In this document: positions 54,764 through 62,491 of the stretch, piece after piece
Layout: every line of letters begins with the position of its first letter
Numbering within the stretch: the first letter of the stretch is position 1
From: Nocardioides gansuensis
Lineage (GTDB): Bacteria; Actinomycetota; Actinomycetes; Propionibacteriales; Nocardioidaceae
Direction: 5' to 3'
Length of the DNA stretch: 64,000 nt
NCBI RefSeq assembly: GCF_003076135.1
Contig: NZ_QDGZ01000003.1
Coordinates: 310,001 to 374,000, forward strand
Notes under the pieces: generated by a model
What the model was told of the DNA's origin: nothing
Database searches by the model: none
Seen by the model: only the letters and a program-made list of their open reading frames with translations
Translations under genes and position numbers: made by a program

Positions 54764-56100
54764 TCGTCGTCCTTGAAGCCCGCCACCACCTCGTGGAGGC
54801 TCGCGAGCTGGGCGGTGATGGCGTCGCGGCGCTTCGTCATCCGCTCGACCTCCGCACGGGCGGCAGCAAGCTCGCGGGCGGCGTCCGCCGAGCCGCTCGC
54901 CGTGATCGACTCGGCCTGGCTCTGCGCCGAGGCGACGATCTGCTCGGCCTCGCGCCGGGCCCGGCTCAGCAGTCCCTCGGCCTCGCTCTGGGCCTGCTGG
55001 CGGTGGGCGTTGGCCTGCGCGGTGGCCTCGCGGGCGCGCTGCTCCGCCGCGGCGGCACGCTCCTCGGCCTCGCGCACCAGCCGCTGCGTCTCCGCGGTCG
55101 CGTTCGAGTGGTGGTCGGTGGCCTCGCGGGCCAGTCGCTCCTTCTCGACCGCCAGGGTGCGCCGCGCCTCCTGGACCTCGCGGTCAGCGGCGGCCCGGAG
55201 CTGCTCGGCCTCGCGCTTGGCGGTGGTGCGCAGCTCGGTCGTCTCCTGCTGGGCGGCCAGCCGGATCTGGTCAGCCTCCCGCCGGGCGGCGGACAGCAGG
55301 TCCTCGGCCTCGGCCTTGGCCAGCTGCCGCTCCTGCTCGGCGTCGGTGACCAGGCGCGCGCGCATCTCCTCGAGCTCCTTGAGCTGCACGGTGCGCATGT
55401 CGTCGGCCTCGCGGGCGGCATCGGCGCGGATCGCCTGTGCGTCGCTCTGGGCGAGCGCCCGGATGTCGGCGGCCTCGCGCTGTGCCGACTCACGGACGTC
55501 GTGGGCCTCGTCCTCGGCGAGCTTGAGCATCGACGCGGCGCGGCCGCCCAACCCGGCGTACGACGGGTTCCTGTTCTCCGCGAGCTCGGCCCGCAGCCGG
55601 GAGATCTCTTCCTCGAGCTCGATCACCCGCTGCTCCGACTCGTGCAGGCTCGCGCCGAGCCCCTGCTTGTCGCCGAGCAGCTGGGCGATGCGCTGGTCCA
55701 CCACGGCGCGGTCGTAGCCGCCGCGGCGTACGACGGGCAGGTTGACCGCGGCAGCGGGCGCCGTGAAGCGGGACGGCGCGGCCTTGGGCGCCTGCGCAGC
55801 CGCGGGCACGACGGGCGTGACGACGGTGGGCGCCTCGTCCTCGTCGGGCGTGGGGGCGGTCCGCGAGGCGGGCGCCGGGGTTGTGACCGGAGCCTCCTCG
55901 GCCGGCGGCTGTGGCGCGGCCGGCGTGACCGGCTGCCTCGAAGCCCCCGCGGCGGACTCCGCGGACGGTTCGATCGTGGGCATCACCTGGGTCGCCTCGG
56001 CGTCGGTCACGTCGTCGGACTCCGGCTCCTCGTCGAAGATGGACAGTCCCTGGTCGTGGCTCATGTCCCGAGCACCCACTTTCTTTCCCTCATTAGGCAT
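54760..56100 (-). CDS. DivIVA/FilP-like coiled-coil protein
   Basis: A 446-residue cytoskeletal-type protein. An acidic, Pro/Ala/Thr-rich N-terminus (about 15-110) precedes GGYDRAVVDQRIAQLL, which resembles the DivIVA N-terminal polar-targeting motif, then a continuous coiled coil from about 145 to 440. The coil repeats AREADDMR, SAARREADQIR and TAKREAEQLR-type units rich in Ala, Glu and Arg, as in Streptomyces FilP/Scy. Such proteins organise growth poles or the cortex. An alternative start is the ATG at 56064 (MSHDQGL). It is coupled to the AI-2E transporter gene. Confidence 0.82.
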   Translation of the reverse strand: MPNEGKKVGARDMSHDQGLSIFDEEPESDDVTDAEATQVMPTIEPSAESAAGASRQPVTPAAPQPPAEEAPVTTPAPASRTAPTPDEDEAPTVVTPVVPAAAQAPKAAPSRFTAPAAAVNLPVVRRGGYDRAVVDQRIAQLLGDKQGLGASLHESEQRVIELEEEISRLRAELAENRNPSYAGLGGRAASMLKLAEDEAHDVRESAQREAADIRALAQSDAQAIRADAAREADDMRTVQLKELEEMRARLVTDAEQERQLAKAEAEDLLSAARREADQIRLAAQQETTELRTTAKREAEQLRAAADREVQEARRTLAVEKERLAREATDHHSNATAETQRLVREAEERAAAAEQRAREATAQANAHRQQAQSEAEGLLSRARREAEQIVASAQSQAESITASGSADAARELAAARAEVERMTKRRDAITAQLASLHEVVAGFKDDE

Positions 56101-56134
56101 GGCGGGGTCCAGTCTGGCCGATGCCCGGGAACGA

Positions 56135-56177
56135 ACACACCCCGGCGCGCGGGCTGGACCCGTGCGCCGGGGTGTGT
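56135..56177 (-). terminator. Terminator after ccr
   Basis: A perfect 14-bp stem (56135-56148 with 56164-56177) and a 15-base loop lies 21 bases beyond the ccr stop on the minus strand, followed by TTCGTTCCC. It separates ccr from the coiled-coil gene. Confidence 0.8.
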
Positions 56178-56197
56178 GGTGGCTCTCGTGCGGGTGC

Positions 56198-57538
56198 TCA
56201 GACTCCGCGGAACCGGTTGATCGCGTCGATGTGCTGGGCGCGCTTCTCCTCGTCGAGGACGCCGAGACCCTCCTCGGGGGACAGGCAGAGCACGCCGACC
56301 TTGCCCTGGTGCAGGTTGTGGTGCACGTCGAGGGCGGCCTGGCCGGTCTCCTCGAGCCGGTAGGTCCTCGACAGGGTCGGGTGGATCTTGCCCTGCGCGA
56401 TCAGGCGGTTGGCCTCCCACGACTCGCGGTAGTTGGCGAAGTGGCTGGAGATGATCCGCTTGAGGTTCATCCACAGGTAGCGGTTGTCGTATTCGTGCAT
56501 GTAGCCCGAGGTAGACGCGCAGGTGGTGATGGTGCCGCCCTTGCGGGTGACGAACACGCTCGCACCGAACGTCTCGCGGCCCGGGTGCTCGAAGACGATG
56601 TCGATGTCCTCGCCGCCGGTGAGCTCGCGGATGGCCTTGCCCAGCCGCAGCCACTCCTTGGGGTTCTGGCTCGTGCCGTCCTCGTTCCAGAACCTGAAGT
56701 CCATCTCGGAGCGGTTGATGATCATCTCCGCGCCCATGCTGCGCACGATCTTTGCCTTCTCCTCGTTGGAGACCACGCAGACCGGGTTCGCGCCGCCGTT
56801 GAGGGCGTACTGCGTCGCGAAGCCGCCGAGGCCACCGGAGGCGCCCCAGATCAGCACGTTGTCGCCCTGCTTCATGTTGCCGCCGTTCGCGCTGACGAGC
56901 TGGCGGTAGGCGGTGCAGTTCACCAGGCCCGGCGACGCGGCCTCCTCCCAGGTGAGGTGCTCGGGCTTGGGCATCAGCTGGTTGGCCTTGACCATCGCGA
57001 TGTCGGCCAGGCCGCCGAAGTTGGTCTCGAAGCCCCAGATCCGCTGCGAGGGGTCGAGCATCGTGTCGTTGTGGCCGTCCGGGGCCTCGAGCTCGACCGA
57101 GAGGCAGTGCGCGACGACCCGGTCGCCCGGCTTCCACTTGGTCACGCCGGGGCCGGTCGCCAGGACGACGCCGGAGAGGTCGGAGCCGACGACGTGGTAG
57201 GGCAGGTCGTGGCGCTTGCCGAGGTCGGACTCGCGGCCGTAGCGCTCGAGGAAGCCGAACGTCGAGACCGGCTCGAAGATCGAGGTCCACACGGTGTTGT
57301 AGTTGATCGCCGAGGCCATCACCGCGACGAACGCCTCGCCGGGGCCGAGCTCGGGCAGCGCGACCTCGTCGACGTGCAGCGACTTGCGGGGGTCCTTCTC
57401 CTTGGAGGTGAGCCCCTCGAACATGTCGACCTCGTCCTTGTGGACCGTCACCGCCCGGTAGGACTCGGGAAGGGTGAGGGAGGCGAAGTCCTCCTGGGTG
57501 GCTGCGCCAGTCGAGATGGCGTCGAGGATGTTCTGCAC
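56198..57538 (-). CDS. ccrA: Crotonyl-CoA carboxylase/reductase
   Basis: A 446-residue medium-chain dehydrogenase/reductase that reduces and carboxylates crotonyl-CoA to ethylmalonyl-CoA using NADPH and CO2. The sequence follows the actinobacterial enzyme closely (as remembered from Streptomyces): DKDPRKS, SAINYNTVWTSIFEPV, VGSDLSGVVL, IWGASGGLGGFATQ and FEHPGRETFGASVFV, ending HIDAINRFRGV. The GTG at 57538 (VQNILDAIST) is chosen over a start 20 codons upstream because AGGAG lies 7 bases before it and the N-terminus then aligns with known Ccr. It follows the epimerase gene in the same direction after 138 bases. Confidence 0.95.
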   Translation of the reverse strand: MQNILDAISTGAATQEDFASLTLPESYRAVTVHKDEVDMFEGLTSKEKDPRKSLHVDEVALPELGPGEAFVAVMASAINYNTVWTSIFEPVSTFGFLERYGRESDLGKRHDLPYHVVGSDLSGVVLATGPGVTKWKPGDRVVAHCLSVELEAPDGHNDTMLDPSQRIWGFETNFGGLADIAMVKANQLMPKPEHLTWEEAASPGLVNCTAYRQLVSANGGNMKQGDNVLIWGASGGLGGFATQYALNGGANPVCVVSNEEKAKIVRSMGAEMIINRSEMDFRFWNEDGTSQNPKEWLRLGKAIRELTGGEDIDIVFEHPGRETFGASVFVTRKGGTITTCASTSGYMHEYDNRYLWMNLKRIISSHFANYRESWEANRLIAQGKIHPTLSRTYRLEETGQAALDVHHNLHQGKVGVLCLSPEEGLGVLDEEKRAQHIDAINRFRGV

Positions 57539-57579
57539 GTGGTGCTCCTGGATCGGTGGGGGTACGTCGTGCTGTAGAG

Positions 57580-57603
57580 GGAGGTTATCGGTCGCCAACC
57601 TCC
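57580..57603. promoter_or_regulatory. Inverted repeat upstream of ccrA
   Basis: GGAGGTT (57580-57586) and AACCTCC (57597-57603) form perfect 7-bp arms around 10 bases, 42 bases before the ccrA GTG. On the minus strand it contains a TAACCT box, so it could be an operator over the ccrA promoter. No matching site was noticed elsewhere in the window. Confidence 0.45.
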
Positions 57604-57676
57604 TGCTGGTCGTCCTGTGCCGGACGTCATACGAAGTGGCCGTGACGCGTCCCTGTCCGGATGACGTCCCACTCGG

Positions 57677-58135
57677 TCAGTGGTGCGTCTCCCGGGACGG
57701 CTCCACGAGCTCGACCAGCACGCCACCCGCGTCCTTGGGGTGGACGAAGTTCACCCGGCTGCCCGACGTGCCGCGCCGCGGCGCGTCGTACAGCAGGCGC
57801 AGCCCGCGCTCGCGGAGGGTCGCCGCGACGGCCTCGACGTCGTCGACGCGGAAGGCGAGCTGCTGGATGCCGGGCCCGTTGCGGTCGAGGAACTTCGCGA
57901 TCGTCGACTCGGGGGAGAGTGGCGCGAGGAGCTGGATGCACGAGTCAGCGCCCTGAGGGTCGCCGCCGACACTGATCATCGCCTCGCGCACGCCCTGCTC
58001 CTCGTTGGTCTCCTCGTGGAGCACCGTCATGCCGTAGGTGTCGCGGTAGAAGGCGATCGCCTCGTCGAGGTCGGGCACCGCGATGCCGACGTGGTCGATG
58101 GCCGTGAAGAGGTGGGAGACGGAGTCGAGAGTCAT
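57677..58135 (-). CDS. mce: Methylmalonyl-CoA/ethylmalonyl-CoA epimerase
   Basis: A 152-residue VOC-fold enzyme that inverts the 2-position of methylmalonyl- and ethylmalonyl-Co[21 protein letters not shown] (metal His15), EAMISVGG with [23 protein letters not shown] and [15 protein letters not shown] carry the metal ligands and active-site Glu typical of the family. It supplies the correct isomer to the mutase. It is divergent from the acetyl-CoA acetyltransferase gene (154 bases apart) and runs in the same direction as ccrA, so a shared pathway block is clear. Confidence 0.94.
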   Translation of the reverse strand: MTLDSVSHLFTAIDHVGIAVPDLDEAIAFYRDTYGMTVLHEETNEEQGVREAMISVGGDPQGADSCIQLLAPLSPESTIAKFLDRNGPGIQQLAFRVDDVEAVAATLRERGLRLLYDAPRRGTSGSRVNFVHPKDAGGVLVELVEPSRETHH

Positions 58136-58289
58136 GGGCCCATCGTCGTACGAAGCGCCCGCTTCCTCGACCCCCTCACGCTGTGACCACCGCCTCACCC
58201 AGGGGGTCGCAGACGCCCTGCCGCGATCCGGGGGGCTGTGGGTATCGTCCACAGGAGAAGCCACTACACACTTCCTGGAGGCAACGCCC

Positions 58290-59486
58290 ATGTCCGACTC
58301 CCGACCCACCTCGGTCATCGTTGCGGGGGCTCGCACCCCGATCGGCCGCCTCCTGGGTGGCCTCAAGGACCTCTCCGCCGCCGACCTCGGGGGCGTCGCC
58401 ATCAAGGGCGCCCTGGAGAAGGCCGGCATCTCCGGCGACCAGGTCGAGTACGTGATCCTGGGCCAGGTCATCCAGGCCGGCGCGGGCCAGATCACCGCTC
58501 GCCAGGCGGCGGTCAAGGGCGGCATCCCGATGAACATCCCCTCGATCACCATCAACAAGGTCTGCCTCTCCGGCATGAACGCCATCGCGCTGGCCGACCA
58601 GCTGATCCGCGCCGGCGAGCACGACATCGTGGTGGCCGGTGGCATGGAGTCGATGACCCAGGCGCCGCACCTGCTCCCCAAGAGCCGTGAGGGCTTCAAG
58701 TACGGCAACACCGAGCTCGTCGACTCGATGGCCTACGACGCCCTCTACGACCAGTTCACCGAGCAGGCCATGATCAACCTCACCGAGGCCTGCAACGCCG
58801 CCGGCGCCAACCTCTCCCGCGAGGAGCAGGACGCCTTCGCCGCCCAGTCGCACCAGCGTGCGGCCGAGGCGTGGAAGAACGGCATCTTCGACGAGGAGGT
58901 CGTGCCGGTCACCATCGCCTCGCGCCGGGGCGACATCACCGTCAGCCAGGACGAGGGCGTGCGCAGCGACACCACGGTCGAGTCGCTCGCCGGGCTTCGC
59001 CCGGTGGCCAAGGAGGGCACCATCACCGCCGGCTCGGCTTCGCAGATCTCCGACGGCGCCTGCGCGGTCGTCGTGATGAGCAAGGCCAAGGCCGAGGAGC
59101 TGGGCCTGACCTGGCTCGCCGAGATCGGCGCCTCCGGCCAGGTGGCCGGGCCCGACTCGACGCTGCAGCTGCAGCCGGCACGCGCCATCGAGAAGGCCGT
59201 GGAGAAGGAGGGCATCGCCGTCTCCGACATCGACCTCTTCGAGCTCAACGAGGCCTTCGCGGCGGTCGGCATCGAGTCGGCCCGCCAGCTCGGCGTGAGC
59301 GTGGACAAGGTCAACGTCAACGGCGGCGCCATCGCGCTCGGCCACCCCGTGGGCATGTCCGGTGCGCGCATCGTGCTGCACCTGGCCCACGAGCTCAAGC
59401 GCCGTGGCGGCGGCACCGGCGTTGCCGCGCTGTGCGGTGGCGGCGGCCAGGGCGACGCCCTGATCATCCGCGTGCCGAAGGCCTGA
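58290..59486 (+). CDS. Acetyl-CoA C-acetyltransferase
   Basis: A 398-residue biosynthetic-type thiolase joining two acetyl-CoA to acetoacetyl-CoA. The acylated Cys is Cys92 in NKVCLSGM; His352 ([17 protein letters not shown]) and Cys382 ([11 protein letters not shown]) are the other catalytic residues. Length and motifs fit PhaA/AtoB. The ATG at 58290 has GGAGG at 58277-58281; TATCGT at 58243-58248 may be the -10 box. Its stop overlaps the meaB start by one base. As the first step of the ethylmalonyl-CoA pathway it fits the neighbouring ccrA and epimerase. Confidence 0.94.
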   Translation: MSDSRPTSVIVAGARTPIGRLLGGLKDLSAADLGGVAIKGALEKAGISGDQVEYVILGQVIQAGAGQITARQAAVKGGIPMNIPSITINKVCLSGMNAIALADQLIRAGEHDIVVAGGMESMTQAPHLLPKSREGFKYGNTELVDSMAYDALYDQFTEQAMINLTEACNAAGANLSREEQDAFAAQSHQRAAEAWKNGIFDEEVVPVTIASRRGDITVSQDEGVRSDTTVESLAGLRPVAKEGTITAGSASQISDGACAVVVMSKAKAEELGLTWLAEIGASGQVAGPDSTLQLQPARAIEKAVEKEGIAVSDIDLFELNEAFAAVGIESARQLGVSVDKVNVNGGAIALGHPVGMSGARIVLHLAHELKRRGGGTGVAALCGGGGQGDALIIRVPKA

Positions 59487-60484
59487 TGGATTCAACGGAG
59501 CCGACGGCTCATCCGATGATGGGGGACCGGCGCCGCACTGCGGCGTCGGTCCCCGATCTCGTCTCCCGGGCCCGCGAGGGCGACCCGCGGGCCGTCGCGC
59601 GGCTGATCTCGCTCGTCGAGGACGCTTCGCCGCTCCTCCGTGAGGTGATGGCCCAGCTCGCGCCGCACACCGGCCACGCCCAGATCGTCGGCATCACCGG
59701 CTCTCCCGGCGTCGGGAAGTCCACCTCGACCAACGCGCTCGTCGCCGAGCTCCGCCGGGCCGGCAAGCGGGTCGGCGTCCTGGCCGTCGACCCGTCCTCG
59801 CCGTTCTCCGGGGGCGCGCTGCTGGGTGACCGCATCCGGATGCAGGACCACGCGCTCGACCGCGACGTCTACATCCGCTCGATGGCCTCGCGCGGTCACC
59901 TGGGCGGGCTGGCCTGGTCGACCCCCCAGGCGCTGCGCGTGCTCGACGCCGCCGGCTGCGACGTGGTCCTCGTCGAGACCGTGGGCGTCGGACAGAGCGA
60001 GGTCGAGATCGCCTCCCTCGCCGACACCACGCTCGTGCTGCTGGCCCCCGGCATGGGGGACGGCATCCAGGCGGCCAAGGCCGGCATCCTCGAGATCGGC
60101 GACCTCTACGTCATCAACAAGGCCGACCGTGAGGGTGCCGACCAGGTGCGTCGTGACCTGCGCTCCATGCTGGCCCTGACCGAGCGCCGGGAAGGTGCCT
60201 GGAAGCCGCCGATCCTCAAGACGGTGGCCGCCCGGGGAGAGGGTCTCGACGAGGTCGTCGCCGGCATCGACCAGCACTTCGCCCACCTGCAGCACAGCGG
60301 CGAGCTCGTGCGGCGCCGTACCCGCCGTGCCCGCGGCGAGGTCGAGGCGATCGCGCTCACCGCGCTGCGCGAGCGCTGGGGCGACGTCGGCGGGCGCTCG
60401 GAGCTCGACGACCTGGCGGCGGCGGTGGCGACGGGGGAGACCGACCCCTACGCCGCGGCGGACGACCTGCTCGACCGACTGTGA
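59486..60484 (+). CDS. meaB: MeaB/ArgK-type GTPase chaperone of B12 mutases
   Basis: A 332-residue G3E-family GTPase that protects and reloads adenosylcobalamin mutases. The P-loop GSPGVGKST is at about 72-80, followed by LAVDPSSPFSGGALLGDRIRM, the switch region VETVGVGQSEVE and the base-specificity motif NKAD. The C-terminal helices mediate dimerisation. It is translationally coupled to the thiolase gene (TGATG). Its natural partner in this window is the ethylmalonyl-CoA mutase at 37.4 kb, or a methylmalonyl-CoA mutase elsewhere. Confidence 0.94.
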   Translation: MDSTEPTAHPMMGDRRRTAASVPDLVSRAREGDPRAVARLISLVEDASPLLREVMAQLAPHTGHAQIVGITGSPGVGKSTSTNALVAELRRAGKRVGVLAVDPSSPFSGGALLGDRIRMQDHALDRDVYIRSMASRGHLGGLAWSTPQALRVLDAAGCDVVLVETVGVGQSEVEIASLADTTLVLLAPGMGDGIQAAKAGILEIGDLYVINKADREGADQVRRDLRSMLALTERREGAWKPPILKTVAARGEGLDEVVAGIDQHFAHLQHSGELVRRRTRRARGEVEAIALTALRERWGDVGGRSELDDLAAAVATGETDPYAAADDLLDRL

Positions 60485-60591
60485 GGCCTGGCCGGGTGCG
60501 CGGATGCGCCGCGCGCCTCCGCCACCCCCACCTCCGGGACTGGTAGCAATGGGGTCGACGTGTGCCCGCTGTTCGGACGGAGAACCACCCC

Positions 60592-60759
60592 ATGGACGCC
60601 AAGAAGGTGCTGCTCGTCCTCGTCGTCGTGTTCGTCGGCTTCTGGATGTTCACCGACCCCAATGGCCTCGCCGACACGGCCAAGACCGGCGGGGTCATGG
60701 GCTGGGACCTGCTCTCGCAGCTCTTCGGTGCCGTCATCGACTTCGTCAGCGCGCTCTGA
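60592..60759 (+). CDS. Small single-pass membrane protein
   Basis: A 55-residue protein with one N-terminal membrane helix (VLLVLVVVFVGFWMF, about 6-20) followed by a short tail with an amphipathic end (LSQLFGAVIDFVSAL). The ATG at 60592 is chosen because GGAGAA lies upstream; the frame extends 10 codons further but without signal. It is followed 24 bases later by a PH-domain membrane protein, with which it may be cotranscribed. Function unknown. Confidence 0.6.
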   Translation: MDAKKVLLVLVVVFVGFWMFTDPNGLADTAKTGGVMGWDLLSQLFGAVIDFVSAL

Positions 60760-60783
60760 CGTCAGGCCAGGGAGCGACCGCTG

Positions 60784-61305
60784 ATGGGCCTCCTCGCGGC
60801 GCTGACCGACCCCCACATCCGTCGCCACCTGTTGCGCGACGAGGGTGAGGTCATCGTGGACGAGGTGCGCCACCACTGGATCGTGTTCGTGCTGCCGGTC
60901 CTGGAGGCGCTCGTCGCCGTGGCGCTGCTGCTCGTCGTGCCGTTCGCGCGGGTGGACACCGGCTGGCTGCCCCTCGTCGCGTCGTTCCTGATCGCCTGCC
61001 ACGCGGGCTGGCGCGCGCTGCGCGAGCACATGGACCGCTTCGTGATCACCAACATGCGGGTCTTCCGCGTGAACGGGGTCTTCTCCCAGCAGCTCGCGAC
61101 GATGCCGCTCTCCCGGATCCTCGACATCACCGTGAAGAAGCCGGTCCACGGGCGGCTTCTCGGCTACGGCCACTTCGTCTTCGAGTCCGCTGCGCAGGAG
61201 CAGGGACTGCGTGACATCAGGTTCGTCGGTCGTCCCGACGACCGCGACCTCGCGATCCAGCGGGTGGTGCAGCGCTCGGGCCTGCGTGGGCCGCGGGTGA
61301 GCTGA
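60784..61305 (+). CDS. PH-domain membrane protein (YdbT/bPH2-like)
   Basis: A 173-residue protein with two membrane helices (about 31-53 and 58-76) followed by a bacterial PH-like domain (FVITNMRVFRVNGVFSQQLATMPLSRILDITVKKPV). The motif ITNxRVFRxxGxF with MPLxRI is typical of bPH2 proteins linked to membrane stress and lipid handling. The next gene begins directly after its stop with GTG, so they share a message. Confidence 0.85.
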   Translation: MGLLAALTDPHIRRHLLRDEGEVIVDEVRHHWIVFVLPVLEALVAVALLLVVPFARVDTGWLPLVASFLIACHAGWRALREHMDRFVITNMRVFRVNGVFSQQLATMPLSRILDITVKKPVHGRLLGYGHFVFESAAQEQGLRDIRFVGRPDDRDLAIQRVVQRSGLRGPRVS

Positions 61306-61866
61306 GTGGTCACGGCCGACGACGTACGACGCGTCGGCCTGGCCCTGCCCCGGGCCTACGAGCAGGAGGTGCGCGGCTGCTGGAAGCTGAAGGTCCGCCA
61401 GCTGGTCTTCGTGGCGTTCTCCCGGGACGAGGCCGCCATGGGCTTCGGGTTCCCGCGCGCCGAGCGCGACGGGCTGGTCGCCTCGGACCCCGAGACTTTC
61501 TTCCTGCCGCGCGAGTCCGACCTGCGCTACCAGTGGGTCTGCGCCCGGCTGGCCAGGCTCGACCACGACGAGATGCGGGAGCTCGTCACGGACGCGTGGC
61601 GGATGTGCGTGCCGAGGATGCTGCACGACCTCCCCGACCTGCCCGAGCCGGCAGCGGCAGCCTGGAGCGCGCTGGAGTCGGAGGACTGGGACACCCTCCG
61701 GCTGCTCCTGCACCCCCACGTCGTCTGGCGCGACGGAGCGCTGGCGTTGCGGGGGCGCAGCCAGGTGCTGGAGCACCTGCGCGGGGTGCCGACGCCCCGG
61801 CCACCCACGTCGGTGGTAGTGCGCGACGGGCGGATCCTCCGCTGGGACCGGGTCAGTCGTCGCTGA
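61306..61866 (+). CDS. YjbR (MmcQ) domain fused to a SnoaL/NTF2-like domain
   Basis: A 186-residue two-domain protein. The first part (about 1-115) follows the YjbR/MmcQ fold: DDVRRVGLALPRAYEQEVRG, LVFVAFSRDEAAMGFGFP and DELRELVTDAWRMCVP-type pieces. The last 70 residues (WSALESEDWDTLRLLLHPHVVWRDG to VVVRDGRILRWDRV) look like a shortened SnoaL/NTF2-like unit. I do not know this pairing from described proteins. It starts with GTG with no gap after the PH gene, and its last 14 bases overlap the convergent GtrA gene. Confidence 0.72.
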   Translation: MVTADDVRRVGLALPRAYEQEVRGCWKLKVRQLVFVAFSRDEAAMGFGFPRAERDGLVASDPETFFLPRESDLRYQWVCARLARLDHDEMRELVTDAWRMCVPRMLHDLPDLPEPAAAAWSALESEDWDTLRLLLHPHVVWRDGALALRGRSQVLEHLRGVPTPRPPTSVVVRDGRILRWDRVSRR

Positions 61867-62431
61867 GCAGCGACTCCTCGCGGGTGGGGTCGGCGAGGTC
61901 GAGGCGGTGGGTGCGCACCGCGGCGAACGTCCACAGCTTGTTGAGCACGAAGCTCAACGGCGTCACGAGGACGATGACGATCAGCTGCGCCCAGTAGAGG
62001 CGGCTGCGGAAGCCGGTCGTGTCATCGAAGATGCTCGTCGGCAGGCTGATCACCGAGTGCGGGTGGAGCAGGAGCGTGAGCAGCCCCAGGCCGATCAGCT
62101 GGCCCATCATGCCGACGGCGAGGAAGGGCCAGTACTCCCTCCACCAGCCGGCGTGGGCGGCGCTCTTGAACGTCCAGGTGCGGTTGAGCTGGAAGTTGGA
62201 CAGGTTGGCGATCAAGAAGGCGATCGTCGAGTAGACGTGGTACCACCGCAGGTTGAACTCGGTGAGCGGGATGCCGACGATCGCTTCCTCGAAGTGGGGG
62301 CCCAGCTTCCTGACCGCGATGAGCGTCGCCATGTTGACCAGCACTCCCGAGGTCCCCACCACGCCGAAGCGGGCCAGCTGCCCCACGTTGCGCCGCTGGC
62401 GTTCGGACATGCCGTCCCGGAGTGCGCTCAC
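61853..62431 (-). CDS. GtrA-family membrane protein
   Basis: A 192-residue protein with four membrane helices (about 18-38, 58-78, 101-121, 146-166). The pattern FGVVGTSGVLVNMATLIAV and NFQLNRTWTF with the repeat LNKLWTF is the GtrA signature. GtrA proteins flip or support polyprenyl-phosphate sugars for wall glycan decoration. The GTG at 62431 is preferred over the ATG at 62410 because a TAACGT box lies eight bases upstream, giving a leaderless message. Confidence 0.87.
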   Translation of the reverse strand: MSALRDGMSERQRRNVGQLARFGVVGTSGVLVNMATLIAVRKLGPHFEEAIVGIPLTEFNLRWYHVYSTIAFLIANLSNFQLNRTWTFKSAAHAGWWREYWPFLAVGMMGQLIGLGLLTLLLHPHSVISLPTSIFDDTTGFRSRLYWAQLIVIVLVTPLSFVLNKLWTFAAVRTHRLDLADPTREESLLSDD

Positions 62432-62439
62432 GGGACGCG

Positions 62440-62445
62440 ACGTTA
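62440..62445 (-). promoter_or_regulatory. -10 box for leaderless gtrA-like mRNA
   Basis: TAACGT on the minus strand ends eight bases before the GTG at 62431. Confidence 0.5.
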
Positions 62446-62478
62446 CCGGGCCAGGTCCGCAGCTTCCTGACCCCTCCC

Positions 62479-62484
62479 TAGGAT
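62479..62484 (+). promoter_or_regulatory. -10 box for leaderless thioredoxin-TPR mRNA
   Basis: TAGGAT ends seven bases before the ATG at 62492; the gap TGCCTCC has no ribosome site. Confidence 0.55.
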
Positions 62485-62491
62485 TGCCTCC

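Noticed and set aside
57559..57598. Upstream start of ccrA adding about 20 residues (MATDNLPLQ)
   Set aside because: The GTG at 57538 has a ribosome site and gives the known Ccr N-terminus; the extension would also cover the inverted repeat.
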